Assembly: GCF_002211105.1 (NCBI RefSeq) | Contig: NZ_JPUA01000034.1 | Location: forward strand, 230,617-294,616 | DNA: 64,000 bases | Origin: Halomonas campaniensis | GTDB taxonomy: Bacteria > Pseudomonadota > Gammaproteobacteria > Pseudomonadales > Halomonadaceae | Direction: 5' to 3' | In this document: piece after piece, positions 19,355 through 29,254 of the stretch | Numbering within the stretch: the stretch's first letter is position 1 | How the letters are laid out: each line of letters begins with the position of its first letter | Translations under genes and position numbers: made by a program | Notes under the pieces: model-generated | Database searches by the model: none | What the model was told of the DNA's origin: nothing | Seen by the model: only the letters and a program-made list of their open reading frames with translations

Positions 19355-20326
19355 CTAAACCTCTATGTTGATAGAGGTCGTAGATACGGAAACGTCACCT
19401 AGCGAGGTAGGCAGCAACTGCCCCAGTGAGGAGTAGAGGGCCTCTGAAGTGGATGCTGCAACCGCTCGATCCGTCTTTTCCATCGCTTCTTCAGCTTTCT
19501 TTAGCTCGCGGCGGGCTTCCTTGTCTTCTTCATTCAGCCGAATCTTGAGTTCGTTAACCGCTTCGCGCAACGCTTTCTGCGCGTCAGTCAGTACGCCGCG
19601 GAGTGCGTGTTCACTAGCGCTGGGGCCATTGGATTTTGAGCGGTTGTCTTCATTCTGAATGAGAGTGGGTAGGCTAGGTAATACGCCGAGCTCGGTGGAT
19701 TCATCACGGTCAGACTCGCCCGCTGCTTTTTCGGCCTCTTGTTCAGCAGCCTTTTCAGCATCGTCTTCGGCTGTTTCCGCATTCGCTTCGGCTTGCTGCG
19801 CGTCACTGGAAACCGTTGCCTGGGTGCTTTCATTGCCACCCGTCTGAGCCCCGGCGGATTCGGCTCCGCTGGTTTGAGTCACGGCCGGTTGAGCTGCTGT
19901 CGTGGGAACTGCTGGCGTTGCAACCACGGACGGGATAGCGGTCATGCCTGCACCACCGCCACCTTGATTGTTCAACAGCTTAGCCGCACCGGCAAGCTCG
20001 CGGGCGATGCTCTTGAGCTCCTTGGCCATGTTTTTAAGCTGTTCAGGAGAGGCGAAGGCCATCATGGCTTTCAGCATTTCAATCCGCTGGCGCAGGAAGC
20101 CCACTTTATTGGTGGCCTGCTGCTGGGCGGCTTCCTTTGGCGTGGGTAGTGACGCTAATTTCTCCAGCGCTTCCTGCTGCTTTTTAAGACGCTTGGTGAA
20201 CGGGTCTTCTTCCGCAGGCGTGGCGGCAGGCTCTCTCTTCTGCGGTTCAGCGCGGGTAGAGGCTAAAAACTGCGGCTTATCCTGGCGATGATTAATTAGT
20301 GTAAATGACGAAAATCCAATCTTCAT
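19355..20326 (-). CDS. Hypothetical coiled-coil, low-complexity protein
   Basis: A 323-residue protein I do not recognise. It starts KIGFSSFTLINHRQDKP, has a basic helical segment (FTKRLKKQQEALEKLASLPT), a second helix (QRIEMLKAMMAFASPEQLKN), then a long Ala/Thr/Gln/Glu-rich spacer (about residues 130-215), and a charged coiled coil (about 245-295). It ends in small and polar residues with a hydrophobic final SINIEV. There is no signal peptide or membrane segment. Length, composition and modular helices suggest a structural, surface or secreted protein, but nothing fixes this. GGAG precedes the ATG. Confidence 0.6.
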   Translation of the reverse strand: MKIGFSSFTLINHRQDKPQFLASTRAEPQKREPAATPAEEDPFTKRLKKQQEALEKLASLPTPKEAAQQQATNKVGFLRQRIEMLKAMMAFASPEQLKNMAKELKSIARELAGAAKLLNNQGGGGAGMTAIPSVVATPAVPTTAAQPAVTQTSGAESAGAQTGGNESTQATVSSDAQQAEANAETAEDDAEKAAEQEAEKAAGESDRDESTELGVLPSLPTLIQNEDNRSKSNGPSASEHALRGVLTDAQKALREAVNELKIRLNEEDKEARRELKKAEEAMEKTDRAVAASTSEALYSSLGQLLPTSLGDVSVSTTSINIEV

Positions 20327-20370
20327 GGCGGTATCCTCTCCTCATTGTTAGAAGATATCGGCCATTTAAC

Positions 20371-21714
20371 TTAGGTCTTTAGACGCCGCTTAACTTCCAC
20401 GCTTAGCCTGCCTTCGCCAAGCTTCAGTTTCAGCTTCTGGCCGGGCTGGGTATCTTCCGCGCGGCGAATGACCTGGCCCTGCTCATCCTGGGCAATCGCA
20501 TAGCCCCGCCCCAGTACCGCCAGCGGGCTGACCGCGTTTAACTCCCGCGCCGCGGCTTTCAAACGTGCCTGTCGGCTCTCCAGCTGGCGCTGCATCGCAC
20601 TCCCCAAACGGCGCTGTAACTGGCTCACACGTTCGCTTTCCGCGCGATGCAACCGCGCCATATCCTGGCTGGCCAAGCGCCTGCTCAACTGCGTCACCTG
20701 GGCTTTTTGTTGGCTAAGCGTTTGCTGCATGGCACGATTCAAGCGCTGATTGAGGGCGGTTAAGTGCTGGCGCTGACGGTTGAGCTGCTCGCCGGGGTGG
20801 CGCAGCTTGGCGTGCAGGGTATCCAGCCGCTGGCTGTCGCGCTCCAGGCGCGCCTGCATGGCCCGCTGCAAGCGGCTGTGTTGATGCTCCAACTGGCGCT
20901 TAAGGGTGTTTTGATCCGGCACCAGGCGCTCGGCGGCGGCCGAAGGCGTAGGCGCTCGCATATCCGCGGCGAAATCCGCCAGGGTGACGTCCACCTCGTG
21001 GCCCACCGCCGACATCACCGGCAGCCGGGAGTGAAAAATCGCCCGCGCCAGATGCTCGTTATTAAACGCCCAGAGGTCTTCCAGGCTACCGCCACCGCGA
21101 GTGATCAGAATCACGTCCCGCTCTGGATCTAGTCGCGCCTGACGGTTAAGCAGCGCCAGCGCCGATATCATCGCAGGTGCCGCCTCGGCGCCTTGCACGG
21201 GCACCGGTATCAGTGTCACGTCCGCCAGCGGCCAGCGCGCTTCCAGCACCGCCAGCACATCGCGAATCGCCGCCCCGGTGGCAGAACTCAAAATCAGCAG
21301 CTTGCGGGGCGGGAAGGGCAGCGGCCGGGCGTTGGCAAACACGCCTTCGCCTTCCAACTGCGCTTTTAAGCGTTCAAACGCCGCCAACAGCTCGCCCAGG
21401 CCTGCCGCCTGAACGGCGTCAGCAATTAGCTGGTAATCGCCCCGCGGCTCGAACAGCGACACCCGCCCACGCAGCTTGACCTGATCGCCGTCGCGCATGG
21501 GGGCCGAAACAAACCGCGCCCGCTGACGAAACAGCGCACAGCGAATCTGCGCCCGGTCATCCTTCAGGGTGAAATAGACATGCCCCGACGCCGGGCGGGA
21601 AACGTTAGAGAGCTCGCCCTCCACCCACACCTCGCCCACATCGCGCTCAAGGGTTTGCTTGGCGCGCTGGTTGAGCTGGCTGACGGAGAGTGCCTGGGGA
21701 GTAGGGGAGGCCAT
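20371..21714 (-). CDS. xseA: Exodeoxyribonuclease VII large subunit
   Basis: Catalytic subunit of exonuclease VII, which degrades single-stranded DNA into oligonucleotides. The 447-residue protein has an N-terminal OB fold (VGEVWVEGELSNVSRPASGHVYF split over residues 25-47), the catalytic core with TRGGGSLEDLWAFN (about 205) and SAVGHEVDVTLADFAAD (about 245), and a long coiled-coil C-terminal region (about 290-400) used to bind XseB. It begins four bases after the stop of the upstream DsbA-like gene, indicating coupling. xseB is not in this window. Confidence 0.95.
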   Translation of the reverse strand: MASPTPQALSVSQLNQRAKQTLERDVGEVWVEGELSNVSRPASGHVYFTLKDDRAQIRCALFRQRARFVSAPMRDGDQVKLRGRVSLFEPRGDYQLIADAVQAAGLGELLAAFERLKAQLEGEGVFANARPLPFPPRKLLILSSATGAAIRDVLAVLEARWPLADVTLIPVPVQGAEAAPAMISALALLNRQARLDPERDVILITRGGGSLEDLWAFNNEHLARAIFHSRLPVMSAVGHEVDVTLADFAADMRAPTPSAAAERLVPDQNTLKRQLEHQHSRLQRAMQARLERDSQRLDTLHAKLRHPGEQLNRQRQHLTALNQRLNRAMQQTLSQQKAQVTQLSRRLASQDMARLHRAESERVSQLQRRLGSAMQRQLESRQARLKAAARELNAVSPLAVLGRGYAIAQDEQGQVIRRAEDTQPGQKLKLKLGEGRLSVEVKRRLKT

Positions 21715-21718
21715 AGGG

Positions 21719-22309
21719 TTAAGCCCGCTCTAATAGAAAACGTTTGAGAGCAGCGGGATCAGGCACGCCCTGAATCACTTCGCCATCGATGACCAAGGTC
21801 GGCACTGACTGAATAAGCGCCTCTTCCACTGCGTGGCGCTGAGCCGTTTGGTGCTGCTCCCGGTAGGTGCCCTGGGCCAGAGCATCAAGCACAGCCTGGC
21901 GCTCCAAACCCACCGACTCGGCAATATCCGCCAGCACTTCTGGGTCGCCGATATCGCGCTCCTGCTGGAAAAACGCTTTTAAAGCCGCCATGGAGTAGGG
22001 GTGGCCCAGGCCCTGCTCTTCGGCCATGGCAAACACTTCAAAGGCTTTGTCGGTGCGTGGCTGGGGCGAGATATTGGGCAGCGTAATGGGCACGCCGAGC
22101 TTTTTGGCCATGGGATAAACCGAATCCTGCCATATTTTAGGCAAGTAAGGGTCTTCCACCTTCAGCGTGGGCACCGGGGCTGGGCGCAGCTCGAAAGGCC
22201 GCCAGCGGATTTCCACATCCATACCCTCGGTTGCCTGAACAATGGCCTCTTCGGCTAGCAGGCAGAAGGGGCAAACGTAATCGGTGTAGACAATAATCTG
22301 TTGAGACAA
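21719..22309 (-). CDS. DsbA family oxidoreductase (FrnE-like)
   Basis: A 196-residue thioredoxin-fold protein with an N-terminal CPFC active site (YTDYVCPFCLLAEEAI) and a cis-proline region SVPTLVIDG. It resembles FrnE/2-hydroxychromene-2-carboxylate isomerase-like DsbA relatives. No signal peptide is visible, so it is likely cytoplasmic and may handle disulfides or oxidative stress. It forms an operon with xseA. Confidence 0.88.
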   Translation of the reverse strand: MSQQIIVYTDYVCPFCLLAEEAIVQATEGMDVEIRWRPFELRPAPVPTLKVEDPYLPKIWQDSVYPMAKKLGVPITLPNISPQPRTDKAFEVFAMAEEQGLGHPYSMAALKAFFQQERDIGDPEVLADIAESVGLERQAVLDALAQGTYREQHQTAQRHAVEEALIQSVPTLVIDGEVIQGVPDPAALKRFLLERA

Positions 22310-22398
22310 AAGGCCCCCTTTACATAAAAAAATAACCCACTAACAGCCTACCAGCATACGTCATTAGCATTTGGTATAAGCACAACAGCCTGACTGCA

Positions 22399-22428
22399 TT
22401 GCTGGGATGGCCCTCAAAACGCTATAAT
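22399..22428 (+). promoter_or_regulatory. Probable guaB promoter
   Basis: A perfect TATAAT at 22423-22428 is preceded by a weak TTGCTG (-35) with an 18-base spacer. The guaB ATG follows 51 bases later. Confidence 0.55.
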
Positions 22429-22479
22429 AGGCGATTAACCTTTCACGCCCCACTTCCTCTCAATCAGGGTGTTGCCGCT

Positions 22480-23949
22480 ATGCTACGTATGGCCCAAGAA
22501 GCACTAACGTTCGATGACGTTCTCCTCGTTCCCGGCTTCTCCGATGTCCTCCCCAAGGATGTCAGCCTCAAAACCCGCCTGACCCGCAATCTTTCGCTCA
22601 ATATTCCGCTCCTCTCTGCCGCGATGGACACCGTTACCGAAGCGCGTCTAGCGATTGCGATGGCCCAGGAAGGCGGCATCGGCATCATCCATAAGAGCAT
22701 GGCCATGGCCCAGCAAGCCGCTGAGGTGCGCAAGGTCAAAAAGCACGAAAGCGTGATTGTAAAAGACCCGGTCACCGTTAGCCCTAAAGCCAAGCTCGAA
22801 GACCTGCTCGCCATGGCCCGTGAATACGGCTTCTCCGGTTTCCCCGTGGTAGAAGGCGAAACCCTGGTGGGTATCGTGACCGAGCGTGACATGCGCTTCC
22901 AGCCTAACCACGGCGACAGTGTAGAAGCGATCATGACGCCGCGCGACCGGCTGGTTACCGTCAAAGAGGGTACCGACCTCGAAACCAGCAAAGCCAAAAT
23001 GCGCGAACACCGCATCGAGAAAATGCTGATCGTTGATGACGAGTTCCACCTGCGCGGCCTGGTCACCTTCCAGGATATCGAAAAAGCCCGCACCTACCCG
23101 ATGGCCGCCAAAGACAGCGACGGTCGTTTGTTAGTTGGCGCAGCGGTCGGCACCGGCCCGGAAACCCCGGATCGCGTGGCCGCCCTGGCTGAAGCAGGCG
23201 TTGACGTGATCATTGTCGATACCGCCCACGGCCACTCCCAAGGCGTTCTCGACCGCGTTCGCTGGATTAAAGAGCACTTCCCGCAGATTCAGGTGATTGG
23301 CGGCAACATCGCCACCGCTGGTGCAGCCCGAGCGCTGGCCGAAGCAGGCGCGGATGCCGTTAAAGTCGGTATCGGCCCTGGCTCGATCTGCACCACGCGC
23401 ATTGTAGCCGGCGTTGGCGTACCGCAAATTACCGCGGTTTCCAACGTGGCCGAAGCGCTTAAAGAGTACGACATTCCGCTGATTGCCGATGGCGGCGTCC
23501 GCTTCTCCGGTGACCTGGCCAAGGCGATTGCCGCTGGCGCTAGCGCCGTAATGGTCGGCGGCCTGCTGGCCGGTACCGAAGAAGCGCCGGGTGAAGTCGA
23601 GCTTTACCAGGGCCGTACCTACAAAGCCTACCGTGGCATGGGTTCCATGGGTGCCATGTCGCAGAGCCAGGGCAGCGCCGACCGCTACTTCCAGGATAAG
23701 AGCGAAGGCGCCGAGAAGTTGGTGCCGGAAGGCATTGAAGGCCGCGTTCCCTATAAAGGCATGATGAGCGCCATCGTTCACCAGTTGATGGGTGGCCTGC
23801 GCGCCTCCATGGGCTACACCGGCTGCCGCGATATTCAGGAAATGCGCACCAAACCGGAGTTCGTACAAATTACCGGCGCTGGCTTTAACGAATCCCACGT
23901 CCACAACGTGCAGATCACCAAAGAAGCTCCCAACTACCGGGTGAGCTAA
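22480..23949 (+). CDS. guaB: Inosine-5'-monophosphate dehydrogenase
   Basis: Oxidises IMP to XMP with NAD+, the rate-limiting step of GMP synthesis. At 489 residues it matches E. coli GuaB (488). Present are the N-terminal [13 protein letters not shown], the Bateman (CBS pair) module at about 95-200, the [18 protein letters not shown] catalytic cysteine loop near residue 305 and the flap MGSMGAM. The ATG at 22480 gives the conserved N terminus; an upstream in-frame start is a read-through of the leader. It is followed by guaA, 96 bases downstream, with a GC-rich hairpin between. Confidence 0.97.
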   Translation: MLRMAQEALTFDDVLLVPGFSDVLPKDVSLKTRLTRNLSLNIPLLSAAMDTVTEARLAIAMAQEGGIGIIHKSMAMAQQAAEVRKVKKHESVIVKDPVTVSPKAKLEDLLAMAREYGFSGFPVVEGETLVGIVTERDMRFQPNHGDSVEAIMTPRDRLVTVKEGTDLETSKAKMREHRIEKMLIVDDEFHLRGLVTFQDIEKARTYPMAAKDSDGRLLVGAAVGTGPETPDRVAALAEAGVDVIIVDTAHGHSQGVLDRVRWIKEHFPQIQVIGGNIATAGAARALAEAGADAVKVGIGPGSICTTRIVAGVGVPQITAVSNVAEALKEYDIPLIADGGVRFSGDLAKAIAAGASAVMVGGLLAGTEEAPGEVELYQGRTYKAYRGMGSMGAMSQSQGSADRYFQDKSEGAEKLVPEGIEGRVPYKGMMSAIVHQLMGGLRASMGYTGCRDIQEMRTKPEFVQITGAGFNESHVHNVQITKEAPNYRVS

Positions 23950-23971
23950 CCAGCAAGATTAGTTATATGGC

Positions 23972-24002
23972 GCGGCGGGCATTGCCCCGCCGCTTGCTTT
24001 TT
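23972..24002 (+). terminator. Hairpin between guaB and guaA
   Basis: GCGGCGGG-CATTGC-CCCGCCGC is followed by TTGCTTTTT. It has terminator shape; as guaBA are normally one operon it may act as a partial terminator or an RNA-stability element. Confidence 0.6.
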
Positions 24003-24045
24003 GGCCTTACCAGCGGCACCCACACCGCTTAACCGAGACCCCGCC

Positions 24046-25623
24046 ATGAGTGACATTCACGCCCATAAGATTTTGATTCTCGACTTCGGCTCGCAGTACA
24101 CCCAACTGATCGCCCGCCGAGTTCGCGAGATCGGCGTTTATTCCGAAGTCCGCGCGTTTGATATCACCGAAGAAGAGATCCGCGAGTACAACCCCAACGG
24201 CATTATCATGGCCGGTGGCCCGGAATCCGTGACGGAACTGGACTCCCCGCGTGCGCCCCAGTGCGTGTTCGAGATGGGCCTGCCGGTGTTTGGTATCTGC
24301 TACGGGATGCAGACCATGGCTGAGCAGTTGGGCGGCAAGGTAGAAGGCTCTAATCAGCGTGAATTCGGCTACGCACAGATTCAGATCGACGAAGATAACG
24401 CGCTGTTCAAAGACATCAAAGACCACGTAGACGCGAAAAGCGGCAAAGCCCTGCTGGACGTATGGATGAGCCACGGCGACAAGGTCGCCGAAGCGCCCAC
24501 CGAGTTCACCGTGACCGCCTCCACGCCGAGCTGCCCGATTGCCGCTATGGCCTGGGAAGAGAAGCAGTTTTACGGCGTACAGTTCCACCCGGAAGTGACC
24601 CATACCCTGCAGGGCCAGCGCATTCTCGAGCATTTCGTGCTGGATATCTGTAAAGCCGAAAAGCTGTGGACACCTGCGCAAATCATCGAAGACCAGGTAC
24701 AGCGCGTGCGCGAGCAAGTGGGCGACCGCCACGTATTGCTTGGCCTCTCCGGTGGTGTGGACTCCTCTGTAGTAGCGGCACTGCTACACAAAGCGATTGG
24801 CACCCAACTGACCTGCGTGTTCGTCGACAACGGCCTGCTGCGTAAATCGGAAGGCGACCAGGTAATGGAAACCTTCGCCAAGCACATGGGCGTGAAGGTG
24901 ATCCGCGTAGACGCCGAAGACCTGTTCCTCGGCAAGCTGAAGGGCGAAAAAGACCCGGAAGCCAAGCGAAAAATCATCGGCAATACCTTCATCGACGTGT
25001 TCGATGAAGAGGCCAGCAAAATTGAAGGCGTCGACTTCCTGGCCCAGGGCACCATCTACCCGGACGTGATCGAATCCGCCGCCTCCAAGACCGGCAAGGC
25101 GCACGTGATCAAATCCCACCACAACGTAGGTGGCTTGCCGGAGACTATGAAGCTCAAACTGGTCGAGCCGCTGCGCGAACTGTTTAAAGACGAAGTGCGC
25201 AAACTCGGCCTGGAACTCGGCCTGCCCTACGATATGGTCTATCGCCACCCGTTCCCTGGCCCCGGCCTGGGCGTGCGTATTCTTGGCGAAGTGAAGAAAG
25301 AGTATGCCGACATCCTCCGCGACGCCGACGCTATCTTCATCGAAGAGCTGCGCGCCTCCGGCTGGTACGAAAAAACCAGCCAAGCCTTCGCCGTGTTCCT
25401 GCCGGTAAAATCCGTAGGCGTAGTCGGCGACGGCCGCCGCTACGAATGGGTCATCGCGCTACGCGCGGTCGAAACCATCGACTTCATGACCGCACGCTGG
25501 GCGCACCTGCCCTACGAGCTGCTGGAAAAGGTTTCTAACCGGATTATCAATGAGTTGGAAGGGGTTTCACGGGTGACCTACGATGTGAGTAGTAAGCCGC
25601 CTGCTACTATAGAATGGGAGTGA
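24046..25623 (+). CDS. guaA: GMP synthase (glutamine-hydrolysing)
   Basis: Converts XMP to GMP using glutamine and ATP. The 525-residue length equals E. coli GuaA. It has an N-terminal class I glutamine amidotransferase domain ([16 protein letters not shown] with the nucleophilic Cys near residue 86; QFHPEVTHT with the catalytic His–x–Glu), a PP-loop ATP pyrophosphatase ([17 protein letters not shown] near 236) and the C-terminal dimerisation domain ending in KPPATIEWE. The ATG at 24046 is the conserved start. Foreign-looking AT-rich DNA begins right after its terminator. Confidence 0.97.
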   Translation: MSDIHAHKILILDFGSQYTQLIARRVREIGVYSEVRAFDITEEEIREYNPNGIIMAGGPESVTELDSPRAPQCVFEMGLPVFGICYGMQTMAEQLGGKVEGSNQREFGYAQIQIDEDNALFKDIKDHVDAKSGKALLDVWMSHGDKVAEAPTEFTVTASTPSCPIAAMAWEEKQFYGVQFHPEVTHTLQGQRILEHFVLDICKAEKLWTPAQIIEDQVQRVREQVGDRHVLLGLSGGVDSSVVAALLHKAIGTQLTCVFVDNGLLRKSEGDQVMETFAKHMGVKVIRVDAEDLFLGKLKGEKDPEAKRKIIGNTFIDVFDEEASKIEGVDFLAQGTIYPDVIESAASKTGKAHVIKSHHNVGGLPETMKLKLVEPLRELFKDEVRKLGLELGLPYDMVYRHPFPGPGLGVRILGEVKKEYADILRDADAIFIEELRASGWYEKTSQAFAVFLPVKSVGVVGDGRRYEWVIALRAVETIDFMTARWAHLPYELLEKVSNRIINELEGVSRVTYDVSSKPPATIEWE

Positions 25624-25648
25624 GTTTCCTTCTGAATTTTTAGATGAT

Positions 25649-25676
25649 AAAAAACCACCAATCTAGGTGGTTTTTT
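25649..25676 (+). terminator. Terminator after guaA
   Basis: AAAAAACCACC-AATCTA-GGTGGTTTTTT is a perfect stem with T run. Confidence 0.9.
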
Positions 25677-25777
25677 ATTAAATTTAAGTACAGAATAGTG
25701 GCGTTAACAGATAGCTTTTATTTATCCTAAGGTCTGTTTTAAAGACTATAATTATTTGGCCTTTATTGAGTATTTTT

Positions 25778-28330
25778 ATGACTTCTATAAAAGTTTTTAT
25801 TAGCTATTCACATAAAGATGAAAGTTATAAAGAGTCTCTGTTAGAGCACATGGCATCATTGAGAAGAAGTGGTCTTATAGACGAATGGCATGATAGAAAA
25901 ATTATTCCTGGCCAGAATTGGGCTGAAGAAATTTCCGAAAACGTGGCTAGTTCTAATTTGATAATTTTTCTAGTAAGTGCTAGCTTTCTGAATTCTGATT
26001 ATTGCATTACTAAAGAAGCCTCAAAAGCAATGGAGATGCATGCGAATGGAGAAGCTATCCTAGTTCCAATTTTAATTCGCCCTTGTAAGTGGGATATAGA
26101 CGAACTGTCGGCATTTCAAGGATTGCCAAAAGATACATTGCCTGTTTCAAAGTGGAATAATGAAGATGAAGCCTGGCTTGATGTGGTTAACAGCATTGAA
26201 GATTTAATTAAAGACTATAATTTAACTAAAGGTTCTTCTGGCCAATCGTTGATAAAGAAAAAAGAATGTATCACGCAAGATAGCTTTCTAGAATGGCTAG
26301 ATAACACGGAAATAGTTTTGACTCATAGAAGAGTTGATAAGGTTAAATTAAGTGATATTTATACATCGCCTGATATAGAGTTAGACTCAAATGAGACTGC
26401 GAAAGATATCGATATAATTGATTCAAAAAAACTTTTAGATATTGACGGAAATTTTCTGTTGTATGGTGAGGAGCAGCAAGGTAAAACCGCTCTTTTAAAA
26501 ATGTTTTTTAAAGAAAGTTTAAAGATTAGCGCTTTGCCTATTTATATCGATGCTGAAGATGTGAATAAGTCTGATCTTGAGCAAGTGCTTAGTAAATTAT
26601 TATCTGTGCAATATGATTCGGTGGGCTTTGCTAATCTGAAAGATTATAATTACAAGATAGCATTGGTTGATAACTTTGATTTAATTAAGCTAAATTCTAA
26701 GTTTAAAGATATTTTTTTAAGTAGTTTAGAAGATTTCTTTGATAAAGTTATTATTACATGTCATGATTCATTCAGCTATATTGTTGCGGATGTGCCTAGC
26801 TTCTCAAATTTTGATTCTGGAAAGATTTTAGGCTTTGGTAATTTAAAAAGAGAAGAAATCGCTCGAAAATGGGTTTCACTAGGAGTAGAAGAATCTATAG
26901 AGGAAGTCGATTTATATGATGAGTGCGATGAAATTAAAAAACATCTGAATACAGTTATTAAAAAGAATGTGGTTCCAGCCAAACCTATATATGTTTTGAT
27001 TTTAATGCAAATGTTTGAAGCTTATTCTAAACAGAATATAGAGCTAACTTCATATGGTCATTGTTATCAACAATTAATTTATCAATCTTTAGAGAAATCT
27101 AAAGTGAAATATTCAGAGTACGAAAAATATTTAAATATATTAACTGAGATTTCTTGGGCAATTTTTAAGAATGAAGGGCAGGGTTTGAATGAATTTAAAA
27201 TATCAAGTTTTTTTAAAGATTATAGTGCTCGGTTTTTAGTTTCAGATTTTGATGCTGTGATTAAAAAGCTAAAAAATTGCTCGATACTTATGGAAAAAGA
27301 TCTAAAAGTTAATTTTAGGTATCCATATATTTACTATTTTTTCGTTGCAAAAAAAATAGCTGAAGGTTATTCAAGTTCTCAAGAAATAAAAAATGATGTT
27401 GAGCTGCTTTTGGAAAAGCTACATAGAGAAGATGCCTCAAATATACTAATATTTATAACTCATCATAGTAAGGATGCTTGGGTTATTGATGAGATTAAAA
27501 AGGTATTAGATTTTCTTTTTTCTGAAAATGGTAAAGCAGAGCTCACAAAAAATCAGTTATCTTTTATGGATGATTTCATAAAGCAAATTCCTGACCTAGT
27601 GATTGAGCAAAGAGAGATTCAAAACGAGCGTGAACAACATAATAAGAAGCTAGATGAGATTGAACGTTCTGAAAGAAAAGATGATGAAGAAGGTGAGCCG
27701 CTGGATGTATTAGCAAATATAAACAAGGCTTTTAAAGGTATGGAAGTGGCTGGACAAATAATTAGAAATAGGCATGCCACTCTAACCAAAGATACTTTGT
27801 TTGATATCGCTAACTGTGGTGCTTCAACGGGCTTAAGATTCTTAGATTATTTTATTAGAATGTCTGATACTTCAAAAACGGAAATAGTTAATGTAATCGA
27901 GACGCATCTCGCTGAGCACCCGAATCTATCAGACAGTGAAGTCCAGGATCATGCTCAAAAGTTGTATTTACACCTCACATATGGAGTGATAAACGGTGTC
28001 ATTAGAAAAATAGCTTCTTCAATTGGTTCTAGAGAAGCATTCGAAGTATATCAGAAGCTAGCTTTGCATGAGAATAAACCGTCATTTACGTTATTGAAAC
28101 AGGCTATTGAATTGCAGTTTACTCGCAGCTTGATTTATTCAAATATTGAGGAAACAGCTAACAAATTAAGAAATAATCCAGTATGTCTTAGAATATTGAA
28201 AGAAATGGTAATTCAGCATATTTATATGTTTCCTGTTGATATAAGAACTAAGCAGCAATTGTCAGGGTTGCTGAAAATTTCGGTTAAAGGACAGCAGTAT
28301 CTAGATTACAAGAAGCGCGGTAAGGGATAG
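25778..28330 (+). CDS. TIR–STAND NTPase, predicted anti-phage defence protein
   Basis: An 850-residue protein. The N-terminal TIR_2-type domain (residues 3-145) has KVFISYSHKDE, the family hallmark LIDEWHDRKIIPGQNWAEEI and SASFLNSDYCITKE, where Glu80 is in the position of the NADase catalytic glutamate. A STAND-like P-loop NTPase follows: Walker A GEEQQGKT (230-237) and a Walker B-like KIALVDNFD near 300. The C-terminal half is helical with a charged linker (EREQHNKKLDEIERSERKDD, about 625-645) and no recognised repeat; it probably senses a phage or host signal. Known TIR–STAND proteins deplete NAD+ when triggered; function here is inferred. The ATG at 25778 is preferred to a TTG 12 bases upstream. 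GC content is far below the flanking genes, indicating transfer. Confidence 0.85.
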   Translation: MTSIKVFISYSHKDESYKESLLEHMASLRRSGLIDEWHDRKIIPGQNWAEEISENVASSNLIIFLVSASFLNSDYCITKEASKAMEMHANGEAILVPILIRPCKWDIDELSAFQGLPKDTLPVSKWNNEDEAWLDVVNSIEDLIKDYNLTKGSSGQSLIKKKECITQDSFLEWLDNTEIVLTHRRVDKVKLSDIYTSPDIELDSNETAKDIDIIDSKKLLDIDGNFLLYGEEQQGKTALLKMFFKESLKISALPIYIDAEDVNKSDLEQVLSKLLSVQYDSVGFANLKDYNYKIALVDNFDLIKLNSKFKDIFLSSLEDFFDKVIITCHDSFSYIVADVPSFSNFDSGKILGFGNLKREEIARKWVSLGVEESIEEVDLYDECDEIKKHLNTVIKKNVVPAKPIYVLILMQMFEAYSKQNIELTSYGHCYQQLIYQSLEKSKVKYSEYEKYLNILTEISWAIFKNEGQGLNEFKISSFFKDYSARFLVSDFDAVIKKLKNCSILMEKDLKVNFRYPYIYYFFVAKKIAEGYSSSQEIKNDVELLLEKLHREDASNILIFITHHSKDAWVIDEIKKVLDFLFSENGKAELTKNQLSFMDDFIKQIPDLVIEQREIQNEREQHNKKLDEIERSERKDDEEGEPLDVLANINKAFKGMEVAGQIIRNRHATLTKDTLFDIANCGASTGLRFLDYFIRMSDTSKTEIVNVIETHLAEHPNLSDSEVQDHAQKLYLHLTYGVINGVIRKIASSIGSREAFEVYQKLALHENKPSFTLLKQAIELQFTRSLIYSNIEETANKLRNNPVCLRILKEMVIQHIYMFPVDIRTKQQLSGLLKISVKGQQYLDYKKRGKG

Positions 28331-28690
28331 GCTATTTTCCTCAATTTAGGCTCCATGTTTAGTGCGGTTTTATATGGGAATATACATGCTTTAATTAAGT
28401 TGGCGAAAATTATTCTAACTATTCAAATGTTATTGAAATAAATATGGTTTCGCGGCATAAAAACATCAAATACAACATGTTGTTTAAAAGCCATAGAATT
28501 GCTGTTCTCTTTGCTGTATAACATAGCTAATCATAACTTCCTAATTGTGAGATTTTCTATGAGGCGCTATTGAAGAGAGTGTCTTAAGAATTAGGAGGTA
28601 TGCATTAATCCAATGTTTAGGGTTTCGATCATATATATTGGAACGCTTTCCAATACTTAGTTTAATTTGAAAATAGAATAAGGATATAGT
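28331..28690 (+). other. AT-rich intergenic region between the two TIR genes
   Basis: About 360 bases with no credible gene. It holds a 12-base palindrome ACAACATGTTGT (28472-28483), an inverted repeat TCCTAATT ... AATTAGGA (about 28541-28595), and the palindrome described next. The gap shows that the second TIR gene has its own promoter. Confidence 0.55.
28636..28655 (+). promoter_or_regulatory. Operator-like palindrome upstream of the ThsB-like gene
   Basis: TATTGGAA-CGCT-TTCCAATA has perfect eight-base arms, ending 35 bases before the ATG. Its CpG-centred shape recalls LacI-family operators. Confidence 0.5.
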
Positions 28691-29125
28691 ATGTCGACTT
28701 ATCATGTTTTTATCAGTCATGCTTGGGCCTATAGTGAAAGGTATAATGGAGTCGTTAATCTATTAGATATTGCTAGTAATACTTGTTCTAATTTTTCCTA
28801 TGTAGATTATAGCGTTCCGAAGCACGATCCTGCTGTCGATCCGAATAGCGAGATAGGTATTAGACAATTGACGGCTATACTGAAAAACCAAATTGCCAGA
28901 GCAAGTTCAGTAATTGTCCCTGCTGGAATGTATGTAAATAATAGATACTGGATTCAAAAAGAGATAAGCTTGGCAAAGAATGGGTTTGAAAAGCCTAAAA
29001 AAATAATAGCTATTCGTCGACGTGGCCAACAAAGAACACCTCAAGACCTTATTGATCTTTCTGATCAAGTGGTTAGCTGGAATAGTGCCTCATTGGCTAA
29101 AGCAATTGCCGGGACTGCTGAATAA
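28691..29125 (+). CDS. ThsB-like TIR domain protein (Thoeris-type, PF08937)
   Basis: A 144-residue stand-alone TIR-like protein of the MTH538/DUF1863 family, to which the Thoeris sensor ThsB belongs. Visible are YHVFISHAWAYSERYNGV at the N terminus, NFSYVDYSVPKHDP, the VIVPAGMYVNNRYWIQKEI segment with the glutamate (KEI) in the position of the catalytic residue, and the closing VVSWNSASLAKAI. ThsB proteins sense phage and make an NAD-derived cyclic nucleotide that activates ThsA. No ThsA (SIR2–SLOG or TM–macro) gene is in this window, so the effector, if any, must be another protein such as its neighbours. AAGGAT lies upstream of the ATG. The gene is AT-rich. Confidence 0.85.
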   Translation: MSTYHVFISHAWAYSERYNGVVNLLDIASNTCSNFSYVDYSVPKHDPAVDPNSEIGIRQLTAILKNQIARASSVIVPAGMYVNNRYWIQKEISLAKNGFEKPKKIIAIRRRGQQRTPQDLIDLSDQVVSWNSASLAKAIAGTAE

Positions 29126-29254
29126 CACATAAAATATATCAATTAAAAATCTTAAATGTTTTTATCTTAGCTACTTTCCTATGAAGAACTTGAGGATGTA
29201 TTATTAGTCATCCATCCTCATTTAATTAAAGATAAGCTAAATATTGAAAAATGT

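Noticed and set aside
28355..28441. 28-codon hydrophobic ORF (MFSAVLYGNIHALIKLAKII...) between the TIR genes
   Set aside because: It could be a small membrane peptide, but the ribosome-binding site is weak and AT-rich DNA often gives such ORFs.
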